Shown piece by piece: positions 1-6,220 of a stretch of 6,301 nucleotides of DNA. The first letter of the stretch is position 1, and every line of letters begins with the position of its first letter. A program made the position numbers and the translations under genes. Location: contig DAOWCP010000110.1 of NCBI GenBank assembly GCA_030639495.1, positions 1 through 6,301 of the forward strand, given 5' to 3'. The stretch is from JAGLTN01 sp023135255 (lineage in GTDB: Bacteria; Planctomycetota; Phycisphaerae; Sedimentisphaerales; Anaerobacaceae). The notes under the pieces are model-generated. The model had not been told where the DNA came from and did not search any database. It saw only the letters and a list, made by a program, of their open reading frames with translations.

Positions 1-45
1 AAGTTTTCTTATCGATGACGGCACAACTTCCCATGTTTCTTCCAT
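1..45 (-). CDS. 5' end of an unidentified gene, cut by the window edge
   Basis: An open frame starts with ATG at 45 and stays open to the window edge. It gives 15 residues, MEETWEVVPSSIRKL. A second in-frame ATG at 51 would add Met-Ile. I prefer 45 because the AGGA at 54-57 sits 8 bases from it, but only 2 bases from the ATG at 51. The start lies about 36 bases after the stop of the chimeric GspF/ROK gene, on the same strand, so it is probably the next gene of the same operon. Too little is visible to recognise a family, and no signal peptide is evident. The gene call rests on the ribosome binding site, the tight spacing and the lack of stops, so it is tentative. Confidence 0.5.
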   Translation of the reverse strand, partial: MEETWEVVPSSIRKL

Positions 46-53
46 GATCATTT

Positions 54-60
54 TCCTTTC
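54..60 (-). promoter_or_regulatory. Ribosome binding site that decides the start of the downstream partial gene
   Basis: On the minus strand this reads GAAAGGA. Its AGGA core is 8 bases before the ATG at 45 and 2 bases before the ATG at 51, so it favours the start at 45. Confidence 0.5.
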
Positions 61-81
61 AAAATAAATTGTTAATTACAG

Positions 82-240
82 TTATTTAACTAGCTGTTTT
101 GCCAGGGCAGCGGCACCGACTATGCCGGCATCTTCGCCCAATGTCGCAAAACAAATCTCTACAGTCTCCGCTTTCAGTGACCAAATGTTCTTTTTGAAAT
201 AATGTCTTATTCTATCCAGCAAAGCATCGCCTGCTGCGAT
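82..240 (-). pseudogene. 3' remnant of a ROK-family sugar kinase gene (glucokinase-like)
   Basis: The last ~50 codons of the chimeric frame keep the ROK C-terminal pattern: a GD-LL-xx-IR helix after the last glycine-rich strand, then VEI-xx-ATLGEDAGIVGAAALA just before the stop. In this family (glucokinase, NagC-type proteins) these residues form the last helix pair of the ATPase fold. The phosphate-binding DxGGT motif, the catalytic Asp and the zinc-binding Cys/His cluster all lie in earlier parts that are absent here. I see no trace of them elsewhere in the window. The remnant alone cannot phosphorylate sugar. The family call rests on the terminal motif only, which is distinctive but short. 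Confidence 0.75.
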
Positions 241-663
241 CATACCGACAAAAAGCCGATCAAAACACTTCGGAAATCGTGCCATTGCCTCTGAAAGTGT
301 AGCACCGCCCTCAATTTCATCTCCAACATAACCTACGACCTTTTTAAAGACGCCTCGTTTTTGCTGCTCTTCGAGAATACGAAGAGAACGCAATATCGGA
401 AGACCAGCGTCCTGAAGTGTTGAAAGCTGTCTGGCAAATTGAGTAATGGTCTTTATCCTGACTCCGCCTGTAGCGCCACGCCTCGACCTGGATTTACTTG
501 CGCGTCTGACGGTTTTTTTGACTCCGCTCTGGGTGTTTACCTTCGTAGGAAAATAACCCATGTTGCGTATCTTGCTTAACGCTTCTTTCTCACTCAGTGC
601 TTCGATCTCATCTTTTATCTCGACACCCTGAGAATCCATAGCTTCATATTTAAAAATAGGCAT
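82..663 (-). CDS. Chimeric gene: GspF/PilC N-terminal domain joined in frame to a ROK sugar-kinase C-terminus
   Basis: Residues 1-145 match the GspF/PilC family, the polytopic inner-membrane platform protein of type II secretion and type IV pilus machines. They show the short N-terminal domain (MPIFKYEAMDSQG, then an EALSEKEA helix and GYFPTKV), a basic linker (about 48-66) and the first cytoplasmic helical domain (about 70-145: ITQFARQLSTLQDAGLPI, GDEIEGGATLSEAM, FDRLFVGMIAAG). Family members are usually about 400 residues with three membrane helices. This protein has none, because family similarity stops just before the first helix. From about residue 143 the sequence is instead a ROK kinase tail: AGDALLDRIRHYFKKN, then VEICFATLGEDAGIVGAAAL. 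The start at 663 has a strong AGGAGGT 7 bases upstream, and the stop TAA fits a normal ROK end. It lies 37 bases after the ATPase gene, so it is probably in its operon. The product should be non-functional as a platform protein and as a kinase. The cause may be a real deletion or a misassembly. Confidence 0.85.
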   Translation of the reverse strand: MPIFKYEAMDSQGVEIKDEIEALSEKEALSKIRNMGYFPTKVNTQSGVKKTVRRASKSRSRRGATGGVRIKTITQFARQLSTLQDAGLPILRSLRILEEQQKRGVFKKVVGYVGDEIEGGATLSEAMARFPKCFDRLFVGMIAAGDALLDRIRHYFKKNIWSLKAETVEICFATLGEDAGIVGAAALAKQLVK

Positions 664-670
664 TTCTAAT

Positions 671-677
671 ACCTCCT
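671..677 (-). promoter_or_regulatory. Strong Shine-Dalgarno site for the GspF-like chimera
   Basis: The minus strand reads AGGAGGT, a full-strength anti-16S match, 7 bases before the ATG at 663. It fixes the start, which also coincides with the conserved GspF N-terminus. The healthy initiation signal suggests the gene was functional until recently, or still is in the real genome. Confidence 0.85.
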
Positions 678-700
678 GTCATGTAATTGCTAAAATAATA

Positions 701-2458
701 TTACCCAACTCCTATTGTTTCTTTGACTACCTCATCTACAGTTGTAACCCCGTCGTAAATCGCGGAAAGACCATTTTCACGAAGAAGGGTCATACCGACT
801 TTTTGCGCCGCTGAACGGATTATATTTGTCGATGCACTGTTCATTATCAGCTCACGAATATCGTCATCGAAAGCCATTATCTCAAAAAGTGCTATCCTGC
901 CCCTGTAGCCGCTGTTGTTACACCTACTGCACCCTTTGCCGTAAAAGAACTTCTTGTCCTTGATATCATCAGGCGTCAAACGAAGCTCAAACAACTGCTC
1001 TTCCGTAGGCTCATAAGGAGCTTTGCAATTCTGACATATCTTCCTTACCAGCCTCTGTGCGACAATCCCTTCGATCGTTGCTGTAATAAGGAAAGGCTCA
1101 ACTCCAAGGTCGAGAAGACGTGCAATTGTACTCGGAGCATCGTTAGTATGAAGCGTCGTAAAAACAAGGTGACCTGTAAGTGATGCCTGGGCCGCAATCT
1201 CTGCGGTTTCAAGGTCACGAACCTCACCGACCATAACAACATCAGGGTCCTGACGAAGAATGGACCGCAAACATCTGGCAAAAGTAAGCCCAATATCAGG
1301 TTTCATCTGACATTGGATAATGCCGTCGATATCATACTCTACAGGATCCTCCGTCGTAATAATCTTTGTCTCTATGCGATTAAGCTCACTTAGTGCAGAA
1401 TAGAGCGTCGTTGTCTTACCGCTGCCGGTTGGGCCGGTTACAATTACAATACCATTAGGTCTGTTGATAAGCTGGCGAACTCGATCGAGGTCACGCTGCC
1501 GAAGTCCGATTTTTTCCAGGTCAAGGTTAACCTGGCTTCTGTCAAGAATACGAAGTACCACGCTTTCACCGAAAATCGTCGGCAGAACACTAACACGCAA
1601 ATCGACCGGATTGCCCTGAACCGTAAGAGAAATACGGCCATCCTGAGGCAGACGCCTCTCAGCAATATCCAGATCTGCCATAACCTTGATTCGGCTGCTG
1701 ATAGCTGTTGCAATATGTCTTGGTGGTGGTTGCATCTCATAAAGCACTCCATCGATACGATACCGCATCTTATACTCTTTCTCGAAAGGCTCAAAGTGTA
1801 GATCTGATGCCTTATCGCGAATCGCCTGAATCAATACGAGGTTTAAAAGCTTCTTAACCGGATTAGAGTCTGCAAGACCTTCAAGATCACCAATATCGAT
1901 ACTCTGGTTCCTGCCTTCGAACTCAGCAAGAAAATTATCCCCCTGGATCTCACCGATCAGCTCATTGATATCATCTTCTGTTTTGTCTTCTGAATAATAT
2001 TTACTAAGTGCATGGTCAAGCGATTCAGGACTAGCGATCTTTGCTGTAACCGTAAAGCCCATCAATGTACTCAAGTCATCGGTCGCACGAAAATTGTCCG
2101 GATTATCAAGAACTACCGCAAGCTCATTTTTAGCTTCATTAAATGTCAACGGCACTATGTGATACGTCTGAGCCATCTGGGATGGTACTCTTTTCACCAC
2201 ATCAGACGGAATGTCTATTTCATCCAGATCAACAAATTCCATACCACGCTGAGCCGCCAAAGCTACCCTGAGCTGACTCTCATCAATAAGACCTGCCTTG
2301 ATAAATATCTCTCCGATTTTCATACCCTTTTGCTTTTTTTGAACAAGCAAACATTTATGTACCTTTTCCCTGGTCAAAACCCGCATCTTTATCAAAATTC
2401 GCCCGAGAGTCCTGCCCTGCAATTGCTCGATTGGCGGAAGTGAATTAGCTTTTACCAT
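701..2458 (-). CDS. gspE: GspE/PulE/PilB-type ATPase of a type II secretion or type IV pilus machine
   Basis: A complete 585-residue hexameric ATPase that works at the cytoplasmic face of the inner membrane and powers (pseudo)pilin assembly. Visible in order are: two tandem T2SSE_N/MshEN-like helical repeats (about 17-40 and 47-70); the rest of the N-terminal domain (to about 157); an acidic linker (about 157-197); the N2 domain with DLHFEP and MRYRIDGVL (about 205-310); Walker A GPTGSGKT (342-349); the Asp box around TTEDPVEY (368-375); Walker B DPDVVMVGEVRD (404-415); and the His box with SLTGHLVFTTLHTNDA (426-441). Two CxxC pairs follow (C475/C478 and C510/C513), the zinc site typical of GspE and PilB. 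All motifs appear intact, and length is normal for the family. A sigma70-type promoter lies upstream, with a modest AGGG 7 bases before the start. The GspF-like gene follows after 37 bases. Sequence alone does not separate gspE from pilB; PilT is excluded by the long N-terminus and the zinc site. Confidence 0.95.
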   Translation of the reverse strand: MVKANSLPPIEQLQGRTLGRILIKMRVLTREKVHKCLLVQKKQKGMKIGEIFIKAGLIDESQLRVALAAQRGMEFVDLDEIDIPSDVVKRVPSQMAQTYHIVPLTFNEAKNELAVVLDNPDNFRATDDLSTLMGFTVTAKIASPESLDHALSKYYSEDKTEDDINELIGEIQGDNFLAEFEGRNQSIDIGDLEGLADSNPVKKLLNLVLIQAIRDKASDLHFEPFEKEYKMRYRIDGVLYEMQPPPRHIATAISSRIKVMADLDIAERRLPQDGRISLTVQGNPVDLRVSVLPTIFGESVVLRILDRSQVNLDLEKIGLRQRDLDRVRQLINRPNGIVIVTGPTGSGKTTTLYSALSELNRIETKIITTEDPVEYDIDGIIQCQMKPDIGLTFARCLRSILRQDPDVVMVGEVRDLETAEIAAQASLTGHLVFTTLHTNDAPSTIARLLDLGVEPFLITATIEGIVAQRLVRKICQNCKAPYEPTEEQLFELRLTPDDIKDKKFFYGKGCSRCNNSGYRGRIALFEIMAFDDDIRELIMNSASTNIIRSAAQKVGMTLLRENGLSAIYDGVTTVDEVVKETIGVG

Positions 2459-2465
2459 TTTTCAA

Positions 2466-2469
2466 CCCT
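2466..2469 (-). promoter_or_regulatory. Weak ribosome binding site of the GspE-type ATPase gene
   Basis: AGGG on the minus strand stands 7 bases before the ATG at 2458. It is weaker than the AGGAGGT of the following gene, but well placed, and no competing start lies nearby. Confidence 0.5.
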
Positions 2470-2501
2470 ATTCAAATAATTTCCCTGATTATCATAATTA
2501 C

Positions 2502-2530
2502 ATTATAACAAGACTAAAGCCTTTTTACAA
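2502..2530 (-). promoter_or_regulatory. Sigma70-type promoter of the gspE operon
   Basis: On the minus strand a TTGTAA (2525-2530, four of six matches to the -35 consensus) is followed after exactly 17 bases by a perfect TATAAT (2502-2507). Transcription would begin near 2495 and leave a leader of roughly 35-40 bases before the ATPase start. Its position directly upstream of the gene in an AT-rich spacer supports it. No operator-like repeat is obvious around it. The call is by pattern only. Confidence 0.65.
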
Positions 2531-2744
2531 AACAAATTACGAATAGGACATGTGGTTTTCGGAATACCAGATTGGCACAATAATGATTGAATTAAAGGCA
2601 AAACAGCAGGATAATTGCAATTCGTCGCTGGGCAAGAAAAAATTTTATTGATATTGACAACCAAAACAATTGTAATGATTGTGCGGAAAAAAGGGATGGT
2701 GACAAATAACGCTCTTATATGGCTTGATACAAAAAAGACACTTG

Positions 2745-5700
2745 TTATTTGGGAAGTAAGGTGAAGTTTAAAATTTCACCGAAATAAGCTCTTTTGTCGG
2801 CGGTCATTTGCAAAGAGGCCTTAATTTCGTGAGTTAGTGACTTTGCCAGTACGAATTCACCTGTGAGAGCATCCTCAAGATAATTAACATCTTTTGAAAT
2901 TGGGATTTTTACCTGCAATGAGGAGGCTTTTGTTGAGGACAAATAGACAGCCCCTGGTTTGGCTGGAGAGTTTTGCGGACATAACCATTTTGCCTCCTGT
3001 AGATTTCCGACCGAAGCTTTTGCTAAAACAGGTTGGTTTTTTGTGATTGAAATAACATCACCCTTTTTGACATCAACCCATGTGCCGGATTTGTCTTTTA
3101 TTTTTAAATAGTTAAATTCAGCGTTCAGGAATTTTGGTGGATTGCTACCATTATATTTTGTATTTCCGACAGCTAATAACGGGGTATTTGCCGAATCAGT
3201 ACCGGTTCCAGCAGTTTTTATGCCCATCATTTTGCCTTGTTTTCTCAGTTCGGCATATTGGTCCTTGCCTTTGTAAAATGCCAGGTACCAGTACCCGCCT
3301 GAATGTCCATCGCGGTCAATTGTAACTATTTCATCCGCTTTTGGCCTATTTCTGGGGGTTTTCATCAATGGAGCATATTTTTCGAGTATTTTGATTGAAG
3401 GCCTGGGAGTGCCATCAAGGTTCAATAGACCATAATCGCTGTATTCGCCTTCTCTGAACCCGCCTGGCCACCACCATGGGGCGATGCCGTTACAGCCTGT
3501 TTCCAGGACAACTTTATAGAACATTTCATTATATTCAGTTTGATAGTCAATTCTTTGCTTATTTGGGGTCTGTGTTTTTCTGTCCCAGACGGAAACACCG
3601 AATTCTGACCATATTATCGGTTTTCCTCTTGTGGTAAAGTCAATGTATCTGCTCAGGAAACAGGCAGTGTTAAACCCATTTTCTCCGCCTTGTATCGCAT
3701 AACCTTCCGGACAGAAGAAATCGACATGTTTTGCAGTCGCGGTGATAGTAAAATCATGAGGGAGCGTATTGCCCTGTCTGTAGCTGATCAGCTGATTCGG
3801 TATGAATTGCCTGAGCTTTTGCATAGCGATATTCCACTTTTTGCTCATAAAATCGTCCATAAAGCGTCTATAAGCAGATACCATGGTTCTATGTTGGCCG
3901 TCTTTTTTAAATTGCTCATCTGACGGGTGGATAATTTTGCTGTTTTCATCGGTTATTTTATAATTCCAATCATTTTCAGCATTAGATATCGAACCATACC
4001 GCTCAATTATCCAGCTTTGCCAATCTTTATCCCATTTATTTATCATTCTTTTCGAGAAAACATAGTTACCCGGTTCCCATACTATATCGTAGGCAAAAAT
4101 TGTTGGGTTGTTTGCCAGGTCAAAATCTTTTATCAGTTTTTCTGCTTGTGTCGGGTCAAAATCAATCGGAGATGTAGAAACGCCTTGTACCATTGCGAGG
4201 TTGGCTTTGATGTTGCGTTTTTTGCATCTTCTGAGGAAGTCAACCAGGTTGTGGCCGCTAATGCAACTTTTGATCTGGATGCTGACCATGTTAATACCGA
4301 GCTGCTGCATTATTTGAAGGTCTTCTTCGATCAGTTGTGGGTCATATAGACCGGGCTTAAGCCAGTTACTCCAATAAATGCTTACATCCAGTCCAGATAT
4401 ATATTGGGGCCAATAGTTTACACCTATCGGATACCATTTTTTGCCTTTAAGATAAAAATCTGAACCTTCGACGGTAACAAATTCATCTTTTGCGGGGGCT
4501 GCAATGTCTAAGGTGGCTAATTCATGGGTGAGGCTGTCAATAGTCTTACCATCTTTGGTAAGTTCAACTTTAACATTAAAAAGCTTATTACTTTCATCGG
4601 GCAGCTGGTAGTCTGTAAACAACTCTTTGCGACCTGTAGCGGGGATGCTTTCTTTTTTTATATCCTGAAATACTATCTTATCGTTTAAGGTAACTGTTAT
4701 CTTTACCTGGGCATCTTGCGGGTCTTTTGTTCTGTTGATGATCTCACAACCAAGTTTAACTTTTTCTCCGGGGTTGTAGGAGAATTGCTCCGCTCCTGCT
4801 CGATATAGGAACAGACCTTTGCGGAAAGATTCTGCGATTTGAGAGATCATCTCGATCATTGGCTTATCTTTGTATTTGGTCAGATCATTCAGACCTATAC
4901 ATGCCAAAGCAGCACCATCAAAATCCCCCAGCCTATTTATCAGTATCCATGCTATAGTGCCTTTTCGGTTTCGGGCTTTATCGAAAGCATCTGCCAGAGG
5001 GACATATCTGAATTTTGGCTCACCACTAAGACCTGTAGATGTTGTGCGTTTTTGTGAGCACCAGGCGGATTCAAAAGATTCGTTATAATTGATGCTATCG
5101 AAATTTATAGCTTTGCCTTTGATCGAATCAAAATTTTCAATGACATAGCCTTTGTAGGTGGGAACTAATGTTTCTATTGGAGCTATTTTCTGAGAAGATG
5201 TAAATTTCACATCTTTAAATGGATTGGAGGTAGTAGCAATATTATCAATATATATGACATGTCTGCCCTTGCGAACTTTTGAATGGCTAAGTGCCAGACC
5301 GATGGAGACAGTTAAAGTATTTTGGAAATTAACAGAATCGTCTTTAGAGTCCCTGCTTTTTGCAGAAGAATGTCCCCAAAAACTGAAATCTTCAGGGATC
5401 AGTGCGTATTTTTTCCAGTTTTCAGTTAAATCGACCACAGCAAACCAGCGTGAGTAATCTTTTTCTCTTATTTCTACTGCGAGCTGGTTTGTTTTTTTGT
5501 CACCTTTTGCCCAGAAAGTAATGACATCGTGACCTGTTTTAAAAACAACAGATTTCTCCGGCATCTGGTATAAATCCCATCCTTGCAGGTTACTTATCAG
5601 TATTTTCAGGCACTTGGCCCCATCAATGCCGCCCTTTACGACTCCAATTTTGCTGTTATTATCCGGGTTATATGTTATTCGCTTCCAATCATTAACATTA

Positions 5701-6167
5701 GTAATGTTTTCGAAGTCAAATATTATGTTTTGAGACTCATTTTTAATTAAAATATCTTTGAGAATTTTTTCATCGATCCACTTTCCCTGAGCTTCGACGA
5801 GGAATTTCTGAAAAACCGGACCAGAGAGTAATAGAACGTTTCCTTTGTTTTTCAGATATGTTTTAAGGTTCTCAAATGCAACAGCTGGGTAACATTTGGC
5901 ATTGGGGACGATATAAAGGCAGAATTTGTCGGCTGAGAGTACCGATGTATCAGCTGCCTGTGCAGGTGTAAGGCAGTTGACGGTAAAGCCTTTATTTGCA
6001 AGGTCTTGCGATATGTCTTCAATGAAAGACATATCCTGATTCGGCAGTGAATATTTCAATATCGCAACATTATTGCTGCCCGAAGCTGTAGCAACAATGC
6101 AAATTAAGAAAATCCAGGCAAATGTTTTGATCAATCCTTTGTGTCGGTGTGTTTTGGGGGACTGCAT
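2745..6167 (-). CDS. Large secreted clan GH-A glycoside-hydrolase-like protein (GH42/GH5-like barrel) with accessory domains
   Basis: The product is 1140 residues. Residues 1-30 form a Sec signal peptide: a basic head, a hydrophobic core AWIFLICIVA, and likely cleavage after the ATASG region, with no convincing lipobox. Residues 33-145 look like an alpha/beta, amidotransferase-like domain, as in ThuA or beta-galactosidase trimerisation domains. Residues 149-312 resemble a jelly-roll carbohydrate-binding module, ending in VIYIDNI. Residues 382-458 may complete the first domain, and 461-555 look like an Ig-type beta sandwich. The catalytic barrel begins near 577 (WYPIGVNYWP). It has a candidate acid/base E698 in VWEPG, a GH42-like WIIERYGSISNAENDWN stretch (719-735), and a candidate nucleophile E855 in IIWSEFG. 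Residues from about 940 to 1140 appear to be C-terminal beta domains. It probably cleaves a beta-glycoside outside the cytoplasm; the substrate cannot be told. AAAGG lies 6 bases before the start. The usual Asn before the acid/base Glu is Trp here, so activity is not assured. Confidence 0.8.
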   Translation of the reverse strand: MQSPKTHRHKGLIKTFAWIFLICIVATASGSNNVAILKYSLPNQDMSFIEDISQDLANKGFTVNCLTPAQAADTSVLSADKFCLYIVPNAKCYPAVAFENLKTYLKNKGNVLLLSGPVFQKFLVEAQGKWIDEKILKDILIKNESQNIIFDFENITNVNDWKRITYNPDNNSKIGVVKGGIDGAKCLKILISNLQGWDLYQMPEKSVVFKTGHDVITFWAKGDKKTNQLAVEIREKDYSRWFAVVDLTENWKKYALIPEDFSFWGHSSAKSRDSKDDSVNFQNTLTVSIGLALSHSKVRKGRHVIYIDNIATTSNPFKDVKFTSSQKIAPIETLVPTYKGYVIENFDSIKGKAINFDSINYNESFESAWCSQKRTTSTGLSGEPKFRYVPLADAFDKARNRKGTIAWILINRLGDFDGAALACIGLNDLTKYKDKPMIEMISQIAESFRKGLFLYRAGAEQFSYNPGEKVKLGCEIINRTKDPQDAQVKITVTLNDKIVFQDIKKESIPATGRKELFTDYQLPDESNKLFNVKVELTKDGKTIDSLTHELATLDIAAPAKDEFVTVEGSDFYLKGKKWYPIGVNYWPQYISGLDVSIYWSNWLKPGLYDPQLIEEDLQIMQQLGINMVSIQIKSCISGHNLVDFLRRCKKRNIKANLAMVQGVSTSPIDFDPTQAEKLIKDFDLANNPTIFAYDIVWEPGNYVFSKRMINKWDKDWQSWIIERYGSISNAENDWNYKITDENSKIIHPSDEQFKKDGQHRTMVSAYRRFMDDFMSKKWNIAMQKLRQFIPNQLISYRQGNTLPHDFTITATAKHVDFFCPEGYAIQGGENGFNTACFLSRYIDFTTRGKPIIWSEFGVSVWDRKTQTPNKQRIDYQTEYNEMFYKVVLETGCNGIAPWWWPGGFREGEYSDYGLLNLDGTPRPSIKILEKYAPLMKTPRNRPKADEIVTIDRDGHSGGYWYLAFYKGKDQYAELRKQGKMMGIKTAGTGTDSANTPLLAVGNTKYNGSNPPKFLNAEFNYLKIKDKSGTWVDVKKGDVISITKNQPVLAKASVGNLQEAKWLCPQNSPAKPGAVYLSSTKASSLQVKIPISKDVNYLEDALTGEFVLAKSLTHEIKASLQMTADKRAYFGEILNFTLLPK
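2760..2780 (-). repeat. 21-base near-palindrome at the 3' end of the hydrolase gene, possible weak terminator stem
   Basis: The arms GGTGAA (2760-2765) and TTCACC (2775-2780) are perfect complements. The inner bases also pair almost fully (one G-T, a three-base centre), giving a hairpin of up to nine pairs. It lies over codons near the end of the hydrolase frame, 13 bases before the stop. A T6 run follows on the minus strand at 2731-2736, about 24 bases beyond the stem. That gap is too long for a standard intrinsic terminator, so the stem may only slow decay of the mRNA or be chance. Confidence 0.3.
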
Positions 6168-6173
6168 TTCGTA

Positions 6174-6178
6174 CCTTT
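6174..6178 (-). promoter_or_regulatory. Ribosome binding site of the glycoside hydrolase gene
   Basis: AAAGG on the minus strand stands 6 bases before the ATG at 6167. It supports that start, which also gives a complete signal peptide. Confidence 0.55.
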
Positions 6179-6207
6179 ATAATTAATGATAACTTTTTCA
6201 TAAATAC

Positions 6208-6220
6208 ACCCTTGAAGGGT
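6208..6220. repeat. Perfect 13-base palindrome in the leader of the hydrolase gene, candidate operator
   Basis: ACCCTTGAAGGGT consists of two perfect six-base arms around a single central base, 41 bases upstream of the hydrolase start. Its position suits an operator bound by a dimeric regulator, and a regulated polysaccharide-degradation gene would be expected to have one. As RNA it could not form a useful hairpin, because it has only one base between the arms. No matching regulator gene or second copy is visible in the window, so the role is inferred from position and symmetry alone. Confidence 0.35.

Larger units (their letters stand above)
2459..2744. other. Intergenic spacer between the glycoside hydrolase gene and the gspE operon
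   Basis: This 286-base AT-rich stretch has no credible coding frame on either strand. The part next to the ATPase gene holds its promoter and ribosome binding site. The remaining ~210 bases should carry the end of the hydrolase transcript. I see T-runs on the minus strand (about 2641-2648, 2686-2692 and 2731-2736), but no stable GC-rich hairpin directly before any of them. I therefore do not call a classical intrinsic terminator. Short AT-rich inverted repeats around ACAATTGT (2666-2673) are too weak to mean much. Confidence 0.6.

Noticed and set aside
2012..2443. A 143-codon plus-strand frame
   Set aside because: It lies fully antisense to the N-terminal half of the GspE-type ATPase, has an odd composition and no recognisable motif, and is explained by codon bias on the other strand.
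2573..2578. TGGCAC resembling the -24 half of a sigma54 promoter
   Set aside because: The matching TTGC element is absent at the required spacing, and it points to the plus strand where there is no gene.
2654..2659. A perfect plus-strand TTGACA in the intergenic spacer
   Set aside because: No -10 element stands at the right distance and no plus-strand gene follows, so it is taken as chance in AT-rich DNA.
2641..2740. Intrinsic terminator after the hydrolase gene
   Set aside because: There are T-runs but no stable hairpin directly before them; the nearest stem (2760-2780) is about 24 bases too early.
3927..4349. A 140-codon plus-strand frame and a shorter one overlapping it
   Set aside because: Both are antisense to the barrel domain of the glycoside hydrolase, with no domain pattern. 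Good protein similarity runs on the minus strand here.
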